A DNA stretch of 64,000 bases from Erpobdella octoculata. Its lineage: Eukaryota; Annelida; Clitellata; Hirudinida; Erpobdellidae. The first letter of the stretch is position 1. Each line of letters starts with the position of its first letter. The notes below the pieces were generated by a model. That model saw only the letters and a program-made list of their open reading frames with translations, was not told the origin of the DNA and made no database searches. The stretch lies in NCBI GenBank assembly GCA_963978895.1, contig OZ022239.1, forward strand, positions 19,352,707 to 19,416,706. The letters are read 5' to 3'. Of the stretch, positions 48,478-60,547 are shown piece by piece. The position numbers and the translations under genes were made by a program.

Positions 48478-48915
48478 TGTAAGATGGAGATGGTTCATCT
48501 TACGTATTTTCGTGATATTTGTTTATTTTATTTTATTATGTGTGCATTTTATAATGATTAGATATGTTTAAACAATAGTCATTTATATATGTATGTATAT
48601 ATGTATTTATATATATAATTGCGGTCAAAGCCCCGAGTAAAGATCAAGGTATTTTGGTTTTCAGATCATAGAAATTAAAAGAATAAACATGTTTTTTTGG
48701 TAAGAGAAATTTTAATTATCAAAAGATTTGTTAGAACTGAGTTAAATTCTACAAAGTGAGATAATTCAGATTTGAGTTAAGTAATAGATTATATTCAACA
48801 AAGAATATTAAAGTTAAAAATAATTCAAGAAATATTGTGTTATAAATAACTTCGACGTTAACGTTACGGATCGCTAGAAAGCCTATTCCTCTACGTTTAC
48901 AAATTACATAATCGA
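48478..48915 (+). repeat. Second LTR of the SAP-Gag-related gypsy
   Basis: Starts TGTAAGATGGAGATGGTTCA and shares the GCGGTCAAAGCC / GTAAAGATCAAGGTATTTTG text (48622-48655) with the internal end of the element at 51706-53674. The part 48780-48915 resembles 37380-37510. The right border is not certain. Confidence 0.55.
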
Positions 48916-51480
48916 TTTTTCACTTACCTTTATTTTTTTTATCCTGTTGTCGCGCACATCCCTGCTTGGGTTATGTTTGTAAATAAAAAACTCTTGTGGT
49001 TCTCGGAAAAGTTTAATTGACTCCATTATAGGATTTTAATCATTTTTAATTTAGAATTTACCTGTTTTTTGTTTTTCCACTTTTATGCCTAATTTTCATG
49101 AAAGATGTAACAAAATGTCTAAAAACTAAAATGATTCAAATACAAAAAATTACTTTACTTAAAAATGCCCCAAAATGAGACAATTTTTTGGTGTTATCTA
49201 AAAATATCGCTCTAATAGTTCAGCTAATAATAAAAGCCTAAAACGTTTATTTTATATGTTTCTATGACTGAGTTTATATAATTAAAACAAACGTCCCATC
49301 TTTTAATTTTTGCCAAAGCATTTAAGAAATATTTTTGGATTGCAAAAAAAAGTATTTAATTTTTTGTAGTGTATTTTAAAGTAAAACAGTGTAGTTTACA
49401 GTTCTGTAACACCTAAAAATTCCAAATAATATAGAACAACTTCCAATATAAAAACCCCAAAATTACTGCAGTTAATCAACAGTAATTAAAGTTTTTTATT
49501 ATTTTTACCGTTTTCGTAGGTTAATGTTATGCAAATTCCACAACAAGGAAACAATCTTCTGTTGTATCTCAACCAAATACCATTACTAACATTTCACTTG
49601 TATACTCGCTTGTATATATTTCAAATAACTCAAAATTATTTCTATAAATATAATAAAGTAATATTTTATGTTACCGTTTTGAATTTTTTAAAGTGATTGT
49701 GTGATGGTGCTTATTGTTTAGTAGCTCACTTCCAATTTTTAAAAAATTAAATGCAAAATTGGATAAAAATATAAGCTGTTAGAGCTTAAAAACAAATAAA
49801 AAAGCACAGTAAAAGCAATATAACTTATTTAATAACTTTCGTGGACTAGTTTAAACATTTTTAGAAATTCGTTTTATTTTTATTTTTATTGTACTATTGA
49901 ACTTTATTATTTATATCGCATGTGATAGTAAAGTTTATTTGTTGAAGGACCAAGCAGAAACAAAGCAAAAATTGTAGAAAAATGAGTGTACATACTGAAA
50001 GAATAAGAAAAATAGAAAAAATAAGACGAAAACGACCAAAAAATTGAGTGCGGCAATGACAAGTGAACAGAATGCTGTCTTTTGTGTCATTCTCTGTTGC
50101 AAAAATAAAAAAATAAGCGAAACAAGAAAGTTGAAAAGAGGATTTTATAATGACATTTTGAGTTTAGTTTAGAAACATTTATTAAAGTCGTTTTTTTTAA
50201 TTACGTTTATTTTCAAATTATTTGATTGTTTATTAGTAAAACAGTCAAAATTGAACTAACATAAAGTAAACTTTTATTGATTTTGCTGAAACGATTTTCG
50301 GAGAAAACGTCCTGGTACAAACAATAATTATATTTTTAAAAGATCCAAAACTTAAATTTTTTGTCGCGGTTTTTTTTAAACTATAAATGTTGAAAAAATT
50401 TTAACATTCTGAAAATTTCCGTAAAATATGAGTTTTCTAAATGTTACAAATATTTCATAAAGCTATTTAAAATGAAACAAGTAGCCATAGAAATATAATT
50501 TACTATAGATATTTTCTAAACTGATTTAAATCAAAAATTGAAAACTTATGTTTAAATTGTTTAATATTTTTTTAAATATTTTTTATTAAAATGAATAAAA
50601 ATAAACGCAATCTTGGGTTGTCTCGCAACATAAGCATGTTTTAAAGGTTTCGATGCTCTAGGTGATTGGGAGGTGGTAAAAAATTCCTCTCCAAGATACG
50701 ATCTTCACACACATATTTCATCTCCACTGACATACACACCGACCTATAAACAGGAAACAAGTAAATAAAAAATTTGGAATACATTCTTTTATAAACTAAT
50801 TCTGCGTACCTTATTGATTTTTCATAAGTTATATCAATTGATTTCCTGAATAATACTGTCAACTATTAGATCATATCATAATAACATTTTTCACATACAT
50901 TTCTAGGATTTCAAACTTTATCTCATAAATGAATGGGTAAACGTAAAGTAAACGTTGCGTTTCTATCGAGTTATTCTGAATATTAGAAATTGTAATGATG
51001 TTTTTAATAAATTCCTATTATTTTTCTTAAATAAATGATTTGTTTGTAAAATTCAAAGTTAAGTTAGTTAACTGTTAACTTTAGTTAACATCACTGTAAT
51101 ATACATAAACGACTAACAGGATGTTTTTAACAACGTAAGCAAAAATATATCAATCATGTGATGGAATGGTTGGAGAAATGGCATTCAAGTGGTTAGCTCA
51201 ATAATAGATCTGGAAGTGATTGTTGGCTCAAAAAGATTCAAAAATTACATATTAGTAAAACAAAGAAAGATGGAATATTGTTGGGTATAATTTTTTTTAA
51301 TAAAAAAATTTAAAGTTAGTTTCTCTACTTAAAATTTGTAACTTTTAACAGAATTTTTAAGTTTTAATTGATTTTATTTTATAATTTACTGAAATGTTGT
51401 TTAAAAATTTTAAATTTCTGAATAACTTGGTCACATACTCTATAAATTTTCTAATTCATATACAACCTAGATAGCATGGA
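48916..51480. other. Intergenic or intronic AT-rich stretch, nothing recognised
   Basis: No gene or element recognised. A minus frame near 50641-50862 has an acceptor-like TTTATAG before a short coding-like stretch, but no domain and no donor, so it is not called. Confidence 0.45.
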
Positions 51481-51484
51481 ATGT

Positions 51485-51630
51485 GTTATATCTTTATTAT
51501 TCTAATTGAATGATAATAATTATAATCTAACTATTGTGGTTGCTAAACACTAATTAGATCTTTGTTAATTATTAATGAAATTATATAAGCTTTGTTTTTA
51601 TGAAATGACTAAGTAGGAAATAGAATAAAA

Positions 51631-51705
<75 letters not shown>
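51485..51705 (-). repeat. LTR of gypsy copy 2, part
   Basis: The reverse complement contains AGTGTTTAGCAACCACAATAG and AATAATAAAGATATAAC, matching the LTR at 3784-3855 and 9028-9098. (TA)n at 51632-51705 corresponds to the TA array inside the 3' LTR at 8815-8900. The SAP-Gag LTR element sits in this array. Confidence 0.75.
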
Positions 51706-51709
<4 letters not shown>

Positions 51710-51894
51710 ACGATATCACCAAATCGTATACCGGGCTCAATAGAATGGTTTTGCAGTTTATTGGAAAATAATAAATGAAGCTTTGCTAAGGCTAATTATA
51801 CCTTCAAATCTCTTGATAATTATTAATAATTAATGTCCCTAATAAATGTAAGGTTTATCAATAGGAAGTTGATTATGAAACCAGTGATATTACA
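51706..51894 (-). repeat. 3' LTR of the SAP-Gag element
   Basis: 189 bp. On the plus strand it starts TGTTACGATATCACC and ends AGTGATATTACA. Confidence 0.9.
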
Positions 51895-52056
51895 TTATTA
51901 CCCCCTTCTTAATTCTGTTCGTCCCGAACAACATAGTCGCTTTTGCGAAATGCGACTCAGCCACGAACACCAAAATACCTTGATCTTTACTCGTGGCTTT
52001 GACCGCAATTCGCAAACAACATGGTCAAGTCTCTTGACCGTTTGACCCAGTTTCTT

Positions 52057-53465
52057 TCAGTCTTTCTTTGGCTCATCAACAGAGTCTTTCTTTGGCTCAT
52101 CGTCGCCATTTCTGCACGGTTCATCACAGCCTTTTTTTGCATGCCTCGTCCTGAACATCTTTGCACGGTTTATCGGAATTGTCTGTTTTTCTTCTTCTTT
52201 CACATCTTTTAGATCTTTCTCAAAAAACTCTTCAAAAGGTTTTTTGAAAACACGTCGTTCCATAAATCCAATAAATCCCTTCATCAAACTGTTATTTGAT
52301 TTTACAATGACTCTTAGTCTATCTGATCTAGAATCCTCTGTGGATTCATCTGATTTAAAACCCTTGGTACCGTTCTCTGTTCTTGGCTCATCTTTTCCAG
52401 AATTTTTGCTTGCTGCATTGATATTGTTGTTTTGGAAAAGTTCATCGTCGTCATGTTTGTTTTCTTCCAAGCTACAATCGAACGTTTTCTTTTCACATTC
52501 CAACTCGGCTCTTTCATCGGTGTCAACTTTCGTATCGTCCAGCGGATCTTTCTTCAAATTATCGCTATCGTCTCTCAAATCAGTGTCTTCTTTTATTGTC
52601 AAGTTAACTTTGACGTATTTTTCCATTGGAGTTTCGTCCGTTTCTAAATCCTCGGTTGCTTCATCCGAGTCAGATTCCTCACTAAAATCTGACCCTGAAT
52701 ATTCGGTGCCGTCGTCTGTTATGGAGGCTTCCGTTTCAGAACCGTCGCTGTATGGGTGAAAGCCATAGTTGTTATTGCCATTATTAAAATCATCATCGTC
52801 ACTTTCATCCTCATCGTTTTCAACATTCTTTTCATCTTCTTTAGTTTGGTTTTCGACGTCCAAACTGACTGTATCACTGTCACCATCTTTGCATGGTTCA
52901 TCTTGAGCATCTTTGCAAGGTTCCTTATCATGACCGTCTTTGACAGGCTCATCATCATGACCCACCTGACTTGTGCAGTCTGTACGGCCGTCATCCGTCA
53001 CATGCTCTGAGACACAGCTGGTGGACTCCAGTTCAAATTGGGTTTCGCCGCAGCAACCCACATCACCAGCAGCCCGCTGGTCCAGAACCGTGTCCACCAC
53101 TGCCTCAGCCAACCCTGCGACCAAACTCTCAACAGTTGTACCGGCTGCTGCTACTTTGTTTTCGTGGCCAAGAATCATTCCTTCTCCTGTCTTCCCCTGT
53201 GCTGCCATGTTTTCTCTCGCTCGTTGTCTTTCTTCCTCCAGCAATTTGTTTTTTAATTTCCTTCGCTTGACCACAGCTTCCTCGTCAATATCGAATAGAT
53301 ATTCGTCGTCGTCAGGCCCATAGCCCTCATTCACTAACGCGGCTAAGAGGCGTTCCATAAGTTCGTCCTTTTTACCTGTATCGCTCAGGCCACGTTTCTC
53401 CAGCTCGTCTTTCAATTCACTCGCCCAAAGCTCATCCCATCCAATGATTTCAAAACCATTCTTGT
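52057..53465 (-). CDS. SAP-domain Gag-like protein of the LTR element
   Basis: Minus frame, open from just after the 5' LTR to a stop at 52057. The earliest residues read GYKNGFEIIGWDELWASELK without a Met; the first 452 codons as usually read start at a TTG (53415). A SAP-type helix-turn-helix (LKDELEKRGLSDTGKKDEL) opens the protein; in other proteins SAP motifs bind AT-rich DNA. Then come a basic stretch and long acidic Asp/Glu/Ser repeats (DEPCKD-type units). At the end is KRAKMFRTRHAKKG-like text and DEPKKD repeats shared with 45613-45800. No zinc knuckle is seen. The protein is probably the N-terminal half of a larger Gag, cut by deletion. Initiation is unresolved. Confidence 0.7.
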
Positions 53466-53485
53466 ATCCTACTTCTGATCACTAA

Positions 53486-53673
53486 TGTTACGATATCACC
53501 AAATCGTATACCGGGCTCAATAGAATGGTTTTGCAGTTTATTGGAAAATAATAAATGAAGCTTTGCTAAGGCTAATTATACCTTCAAATCTCTTGATAAT
53601 TATTAATAATTAATGTCCCTAATAAATGTAAGGTTTATCAATAAGAAGTTGATTATGAAACCAGTGATATTAC

Positions 53674-53674
<1 letters not shown>
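53486..53674 (-). repeat. 5' LTR of the SAP-Gag element
   Basis: 189 bp, one difference from 51706-51894. The primer-site-like GATCAGAAGTAGGATAC lies next to it on the minus strand. Confidence 0.9.
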
Positions 53675-53705
<31 letters not shown>

Positions 53706-53710
<5 letters not shown>

Positions 53711-54073
53711 CATATGATTTTCTACTGGGGTCCAGTACTATCCGTTTTGGAAGGTTGCAATAACGTTTAGGTCTTGCCTCCGGTTCTATTCCTGTTGGAA
53801 TGTGTGTCAACTCCTCCGGATTGGCTTCATTATCCATATGGCTCAGAACATGGTCTCCTTGTCTATTCTCTCCATCCTCATTCTCCGTAACCCGAGGGAT
53901 TGCGTTTATGTCTGGTTTCAACATCGCTTCTTAAACCGTTTTTCCAATTCTTTTTAAAATCTTCCCTGGTATCCATCTGGGATGGTTTGAATTTTTATCA
54001 TCTCTAGCGTACACCGCATCTTGTTCTTTAAACACTCTCGGTCTTGCCCCATTCTTTTTGTCAAACTGTCTCT
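53706..54073 (-). pseudogene. Gypsy copy 2 Pol C-terminal tail
   Basis: The minus frame 53924-53670 reads LKPDINAIPRVTENEDGENR and RPKRYCNLPKRIVLDP, closely matching gypsy copy 1 at 8500-8710. The part up to 54073 corresponds to 8199-8400 with frame breaks and deletions. Confidence 0.75.
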
Positions 54074-55540
54074 TCATGCTAGATTTTTTTTCTGATTACT
54101 TTTCGTCTTTTTCAGTTGTAAGTCTGATAGTGGTGTTCCAATTTGTCTCCCCAAAAAATTTTCTGCGGGAGATTTTTGATGTGGACTAGATGGGCATGGC
54201 GTATATCTATAACACAATAAAAAATTTTGCACCAATTCTTCGGTAATTCCTTCACCAAGTCTCTGGTACTGATATAGACCTTTAGGAGTGCTGATCGTAA
54301 CGAGCTCTTTTGACGATTCGTCCATTTCTAACTGTAGATATGCATCAGCAAAATCTACTTGAGTAAACCAAGCTCCTTGGTTTAATTTTGAAAAAATTTT
54401 CATCCGGTGTTGGAAATGGATGTTGGTGCATCTCAAGCGCGTCGTTAAGGCCTGTTTTAAAATCAGCACAGATGCGCACCTTTCCGCTTTTCTTTGGAAC
54501 AACCACAATCGATGCCGCCTAGTGACTGTATTCAACTCTCTTAAGAACTCCTTCATTGACTAATCTTTCAAGTTCCCTAATGGTTATTTCTTCGTAAGCA
54601 AAAGGTATTTTTCGTGGTATGCAAAATTTTGACTGAGACTCTGACTTAAGGAGCAATTTTGCCTTCTTTTTACTGCAATGGCCCAATTCTTCTTTGAAAA
54701 CATTTGGAAACTCTGTCTGTAACCGAACAGCTAAACTGTTTTCTTCCTGCGAAGGCTTTTCTGCAACAGAACAACAGATTGCATCAAACGCTTTTATCAT
54801 TGGTGGAAATTGATCCATCCATTCAATTCCTAGAAGTTGTGCTGTATTTTTGGCTACAAGACAGCGTCCATTGCCTGTGAATCCTGCGCACGAAAAGTTG
54901 GTTTGAAATTCACCTAGTACTTGAATTTCAGTACCGTTTGCAGCACCAATTTTTGTTGTTGCCTTATCTAGCCTTGGTGAACCAATCTTCACCCAAGTTT
55001 TTGTACTGATGATTGTGACATCGGCTACGGAGTCCAGTTACATCCTAATTTCGACATCACCAAATTTCACCGTGGTGTATCTTCTATTGGCTGCTATAAT
55101 TGTTTGCTTGCTGGGAATTGTCTTGACTTGCCGTATTTCGTGTCGTCTATACGACAGACTTGGACTTCTCCTTAAGCTTGGACTTCTCTTCATACAGAAA
55201 AATCTGTTGGGACTTTTATCATCAATTCTGCAGTTGGCAGCAAAATGTCCCAGTTTTCCACAGCGAAAACAAACATTTTTGTTTACGGGGGAATCCCGGA
55301 TTTCTTGGCTGGACGATTTTTTAGGTGATCTTTCTGAATAGTGATTAACCTTACTAACTAAGGTTTATGAAATCATCATTTGTTCTGTATGTAACAGTTT
55401 TATCCTTTCACATTCTTCAATAAGCTCTTCCAGTGAGCACTCTTGTTCTACCCTGAGCAGTAATTTGTGCTTAATGTTTAATTATTTCGGATCCTTCAAT
55501 CCCCATATAAAATGTAGGCACATACTGGCTTCTTTTGTGA
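54074..55540 (-). pseudogene. Gypsy copy 2 protease and RT fused to integrase end
   Basis: From 55540 downwards: Gag end and degraded zinc knuckle (55250-55300), then the protease zone with SGADVTII-like text broken by stops. The frame 54992-54519 follows with LDKATTKIGAANGTEIQVLG and ITIRELERLVNEGVLKRVEY. RT continues in 54556-54074 with TQVDFADAYLQLEMDESS and LYQYQRL, then jumps directly to GEGITEELVQNFLLCYR, an integrase C-terminal part. About 2.27 kb present in copy 1 (near 5733-8003) is missing, including YLDD, RNase H and most of the integrase. It is 5'-truncated at a (TA)n array. Confidence 0.8.
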
Positions 55541-55556
55541 AATTTTTCCATTGTGC

Positions 55557-55622
55557 TTATATATATATATATATATATATACATACATATATATATATAC
55601 AAACACATATATATATATATAA
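55557..55622. repeat. (TA)n array
   Basis: Short TA repeat with ACATA variants at the truncated end of gypsy copy 2. Confidence 0.9.
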
Positions 55623-55639
55623 CAGAAAGTGTGGCCCAC

Positions 55640-57080
55640 GCGTGGCCCTCCGTACTTAACGTGCGCGTTCCGACGTGCCGTTGGATAACAGGGAATATGA
55701 GCATGAGGCTCTTCCATTCTTGCCACCAGTCACTTTAAATAAGTGATAATTTATAAATACATTTTTGAATAAACGTATAAAATACAGAATAATTAATTTG
55801 TTAGAGTTGGCATTTTGGTGGTTCATGCGTTTCCGCCCCATAGATGGCGCCACGTTGCTCGATGCAAGTGAAAAGTGCAAATTACTTGCTGCGAAACCAG
55901 CCACCAAATTAATTTGAATCGAAAATAATGTTTTCTTGTAATAAATAAAAATTTTAGTTTTAGTCAATAACACAAAAACCTCTGCTCTCGATGGTTAAAT
56001 CTATAAAATTATTAATAGGAATGTTTTGATTAAAGATATCTATGTTTTGATTACTTCGCGAGGAACTTACTTACAGTTAGATCGTTCTCCGTACTTCGTA
56101 ACATCGTGTTTCTTAATATTAGGTACTAGCCTCGCGTTTCTTAATATTGAGTATATCTAAAGGTTTGAACGTTTTTTTTTTAATCTCCTAGCATAGCGTC
56201 CTGGGTCAATTTCGATGTAGTAAGGTTATCTTGATAAAAATTATCTAATACTAATATTATTTCTTTCAATTTACAGGACGATTGTTTAAACTCCCTTTTG
56301 AGGTTTAATCTAACAAGAAGCGTTTGCTCCATAATGAGCTTCTTTTTGACAAATGAATTTGCCCACGAGTTGAATTGGATTGGAGCTAATATGAAAACAA
56401 TCTTCAAATTTTGCCAGAGTTATTTCTCGTTAGTCAATCTAATTTTTTGAAAGTTGTCGTTTTGTTGTATTAGCTAAACTTGATCATTAATTTCTTACAG
56501 AAGCAATTTTAAAAAATGAAATTGAAGATTCGCAGGAAAAAATCAAAAAGAAAATGAAGTCTTATATAAGACAGGCACGTGATCGGGATGGTGGAAGACA
56601 AAACGAACTAAACTTGACACTGCCTTATTTTACATCAGACTTTTTTGATTATTTTTGGCAATTTATTTTTTGTCATTTTCAATAAAAGTTTTTTTTTTAC
56701 TCTTGTAATTTTTTGAATAATTTATAAAAAAAGGGTTGCAACATGGAGTTTCGAAGAAGTTTCACATGGTATTGTGGGGCCCATGCGAGAAATGTCAAAA
56801 TGCCTCCTAAAGGCAATATGGGGTTTCGAGAAAATTTCATATATGGTGTTTGTGGGGCCTATGCGTGAAACGTCAAAATGTACCATGAAACGGTTTGGCT
56901 TAGACGTGGGGGTGATGTGGCGCTACGTGCGGTAAACCTCAAAATGCCAGATGTAGCATTATTGCGCCTCAGCGAACTACCGCCTGTTGGCCCTAGCGAT
57001 GGCCCACACGTATTTTACCTTTGTAAAACAAATATTTAAATAAAATATTTAAAAAAAACTTTTGAAAAAACCACGTTTTT
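55640..57080. other. No gene recognised; GAGAAATGTC-type repeats at the right
   Basis: A GC-richer patch at 55632-55735 has no known ends. 56760-56900 holds two diverged copies of an 85-bp unit with GTGGGGCCCATGCGAGAAAT. Small frames (55656-55973, 56180-56407) match nothing I know. Confidence 0.4.
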
Positions 57081-57336
57081 GTGAACTAAAAAAAGAAAAT
57101 AATTTTTCTCTGGGCTGTGTGAGAAATGTCCTGATGGAGGCATTCATATTCAAAAAAGCATTATATCTTGTTTAAAAAATAGCAGATGGTTAGTTTGAGT
57201 AAAAGGCGCCCCACGTTTTAAGTGTTGAAAATGTATGGCTTGTTTGTTATACGAATGTCCACAATTAACGCATGCTTCTATCATGACATTTCTCGCACAG
57301 CCCAGAAAAAAATTATTTTCTTTTTTTTAGTTTACG
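57081..57336. repeat. Inverted-repeat unit, about 53-bp arms
   Basis: Left arm 57081-57133 and right arm 57281-57336 are reverse complements with few mismatches. They share AAAATAATTTTTCTCTGGGC and GTGAGAAATGTC text around a loop of about 150 bp. It could be a MITE or a stem-forming repeat; no clear target duplication. Confidence 0.6.
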
Positions 57337-57423
57337 TCACTTTCCCGCTCCCGGTTTATTTATAATAAAATATAATATTTATAAATTATAATAGACATAT
57401 AATATATAATATGTATATATAAA

Positions 57424-57429
<6 letters not shown>

Positions 57430-57461
<32 letters not shown>
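57430..57461. repeat. (TA)n array
   Basis: Short TA repeat followed by GTCCTGACTGACTGACTGAT, a phrase found at one end of many invertebrate dispersed repeats. Confidence 0.8.
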
Positions 57462-57462
<1 letters not shown>

Positions 57463-57689
57463 CATGTCCTGACTGACTGACTGATAATCAACGCCGAGCT
57501 CAAACGCCTCATCCTAGGAACGTGAAATTTGGAAATTATATTACTTTTATTGCGTAAGCATCCACTAAGAAAGGATTTTTGAAAATTTTGCTTCTGAGAA
57601 GAAGAAACAATGTATATCTCGAAAACCAAAAATGAGGTGATTTTGAAATTTGGTATATGGATTTTTCTTGAAAAATAAAAAGATAGGTG

Positions 57690-58440
57690 TTTTACCGTTT
57701 TTTGAAAATTCGGTTTCCCGGACCTCAAATGTGGGTTGGAAAATTGGGTTATTTGGTTTTAAAGTAGCTGCTACTCAAAAACTGTGAATGCTACAGGAGT
57801 AAAAATTTGTATTTAGTTTTTACTCCAAAAATAATAAAATACGTGTATTAGCATTTTTTGAAAATTTGATTTCCAGGACTTCAAATGTGGGGTGGAAAAT
57901 AGGGTTAATTGTTTTTAAAGTAACTGCTACTCAAAAACTGTAAATACCACAGATGTAAAAATTAGTATTTAGTTTCTATTCTAAAAATAAAGATATACGT
58001 GTTTTAGCATTTTTTTTAAATTTGGTTTCCATGACCTCAAATGTGTGGTGGAAAATAAGGTTATTTGGTTTTTAATGTAACTGCTACTTGAAAACTGTAG
58101 ATGCTACAGGAGTAAAAATTAGTATTTGGTTTCTACTCCAGAAATAATGATATACGTCTTTTACCATTTTTTGAAAATTTGGTTTCCAGGACATCAAATA
58201 TGGGGTGGAAAATAGGGTTACTTAGTTTTTAAAGTAACTGCTACTCAAAAACTGTAAATGCTACAAAATTAAAACTAGTATTTAGTTTCTACTCTAAAAA
58301 TAATGATAAACGTGTTTCACCATTTTTTGAAAATTTGGTTTCCAGGACCTCAAATGTGAAGTGGAAAAGGGGTTATTTGATTTTAAAATAACTGCTACTC
58401 AAAAACTGTAAGTGCTACAGATGTGAAAATTAGTATTTTG
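57690..58440. repeat. Satellite-like tandem repeat, about 155-bp unit
   Basis: Five copies, marked by GAAAATTTGGTTTCCAGGAC at about 57702, 57862, 58010, 58170 and 58323. Each is followed by GTAACTGCTACTCAAAAACT and a TAGTTTCTACTCC segment. Copies differ by several percent. Non-coding. Confidence 0.85.
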
Positions 58441-58815
58441 AGGTTTTGTGCCGGTTAAAAGTAGATGAGTTCTGTTTTTACCGGACGGACGGGACAAGCT
58501 GTTATTTTAGGGTCTTCATACGGCCCTGCCCAAACCTTAAATCAAAGTGGGACGGGCCGAGATTTTTAACCAAGTATATAGACATTTTAGTGATTTTAGG
58601 GTGTTCAGACGGGCCGGGCTAAACCTGAAGTCAAGGTGGGACGGGCCAAAATTTTTCATCAAGTATATAGAACTTCTAGTCCTGTAAAAACGGAGCGGGC
58701 CCATATTAGACGGGCCGTGCCGGGCCAGGAATTTCGGTTTTTGAAACGGGCTGGGCTAAGTTGTCGACGGGCCGAGCCGAGACCTAAAAAATTGATCCGT
58801 GCAGTACTCTACTAT
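58441..58815. mobile_element. hAT-like non-autonomous fragment rich in GGGCCGGG
   Basis: The end GAGGTTTTGTGCCGG and, on the other side reversed, AGAGTACTGCACGG resemble the degenerate ends of hAT elements. The interior has repeated GGACGGGCCG/CGGGCCGGGCT motifs. No protein. The target duplication is not clear. Confidence 0.45.
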
Positions 58816-58872
58816 GTATGCACGGTTCAAATTCTCTAATTTCATGCGAGCGAAGCCGCTACTGCCACTGCT

Positions 58873-58873
58873 A

Positions 58874-58950
<77 letters not shown>
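58873..58950. repeat. (TA)n array
   Basis: TA repeat of about 78 bp. Confidence 0.95.
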
Positions 58951-58953
<3 letters not shown>

Positions 58954-59866
58954 CAAATCTTGGACAAACAGAAAGACAGACAGACAAGAAAGCAAGTTAA
59001 TGAAAACGTGGTAAAAAATAATGCGCCCAACGTTTTTCGTTGTATATGAATTAGAAACTGTTATAAAGTATGTTACCATAATGAGACCATATTATTTAGA
59101 ATTTCTGTCAGGCTCATAGGAATATTATTTTATAATTTTTAGAGCGCAATTAAAGCGTTGTTTTTAATGTATTTTTTATAATTCAACAATTATTATTCTA
59201 TAATTCATTCAAATTTTATCCAATCAATTGAAAAATTTAAAACAATGTAAAGTCCACAGCGGCAAATTAACCCACTAAATTTTAACACAATCAAATAACT
59301 AGAAGTTAGTTTTTTTAGTGGTAGGGGAGATGGGGGCTTTTTGATCTCTGGGGCACATTGATCTTTTGGCAATAACGTAATAATTTCTAAATTAAAAAAA
59401 ATTAAAAAAATTGTTTATGGTTTGTATTTGTTTCCGTTCTATTTTAATCCTATTTCCTTTTCAACAATCCGCCGCTGAAAGTTGATAAATACGAAAGTTT
59501 GATTTGACCGGAGAAAAGTACATCTTCACAACAGTTGAGTTTTTGTAATTACAAATTAAATAAACATTTTTCGGGGAAAATTAATTTTGGATTGTATAAA
59601 CGCATGTCTAAGGCTTATTTTATTGCATACTTTAATTCTCAAACAACATTTATTGATGAGATATCGCCATTTATAGCGTGGTCCATGTCATGGGGGCTCT
59701 TTGATCTGTACCAATGCGTTGATCTGTTGATCAAAGTGTCCCTTGTACTAGTATACTAAATGTACGCATTCTCCGGGCATTGGAGGTTTAGTGTAGTCCT
59801 ATATGTTGATATTTTATATTATTGTTATTGCAAAAACGCAATTCGTTTTCTTGTTAGGTTTTCACA

Positions 59867-60547
59867 ATGGTTAGACATCGTCAGCGAAAGACAGAGCGAG
59901 GTACAACACCTGTTGAAGTGATGGGAGCAGCAGTTGATGAAGTTCTGATGAATAGTAGACCGGTCAATGCTGTTGCACGTGAAATGGGAATTGACCGCAT
60001 GACACTAAAGCGATATGTTCGGAAGAGACTTCTCAAACCAAATGCTGCTTTGATACCGACTTGGAAAACAAGGCAGGTATTCACATTAGAACAAAAAGAG
60101 ATGCTTGCAAATTATTTGCTGCAATCATCTAAGATGAACTATGGGCTCTCCACCAAAACAACTTGCCAGTTTGCACATGATATGGCAATTGCAAATAGCA
60201 TCACATGCCCAGCATCATGGTTGACTAATAAAACTGCTGGTATCGATTGGCTTCAAGGTTTTATGAAAAGAAGACCCGAGTCGTCACTACGAGCTCCTGA
60301 AGCTACTAGTTTCGCTCGAGCAACAGCGTTCAACAGATACACTGTTAGTGAATTTTTCCAGAATCTTCGAGAGGTTCTTGAAAGACATAATTTTGGTCTG
60401 CAGAACCTGTACAATGTGGAGGAAACTGGGCTCACGACGGTTCAAAAGCTTCAATTGCTGATGCATCTGTGGAAAAATTGGAGTTTCTTCCAAAACTTCA
60501 AATTAATGAGAGTAATTATGACACAAGCAATGTCCAACCTCAGCTAA
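59867..60547 (+). pseudogene. pogo-type transposase, N-terminal half
   Basis: Starts with MVRHRQRKTERGTTPVEVMG, then a psq/CENP-B-like helix-turn-helix (VNAVAREMGIDRMTLKRYVR). A second DNA-binding part has GIDWLQGFMKRRPESSLRAP and ATSFARATAFNRYTVSEFFQ. NLYNVEETGLTTVQK follows, where the family normally has YNVDETG: the catalytic Asp is Glu here. At TTVQK the frame leaves the family text: an internal deletion removed most of the DDE core. In intact elements this enzyme cuts and pastes the transposon in the nucleus. Confidence 0.8.

Larger units (their letters stand above)
51706..53674 (-). mobile_element. Short LTR element encoding a SAP-domain Gag
   Basis: Minus-strand element with 189-bp LTRs at 53486-53674 (5') and 51706-51894 (3'). 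They differ at one position (51864 versus 53644), so the insertion is young. The LTRs run TGTAATATC...CGTAACA on the minus strand. A primer-site-like GTGATCAGAAGTAGGATA follows the 5' LTR, and a purine tract AGAAGGGGG precedes the 3' LTR. Only one frame is carried: no protease, RT or integrase. It lies in the TA array of another retrotransposon's LTR. Confidence 0.82.

Noticed and set aside
50641..50862. Possible upstream exon of the Ig gene
   Set aside because: Has an acceptor-like site but no donor, no signal peptide and no domain; phase cannot be tested.
52244..53323. Plus-strand Ser-rich frames over the SAP-Gag gene
   Set aside because: Antisense shadows of the acidic minus-strand coding sequence.
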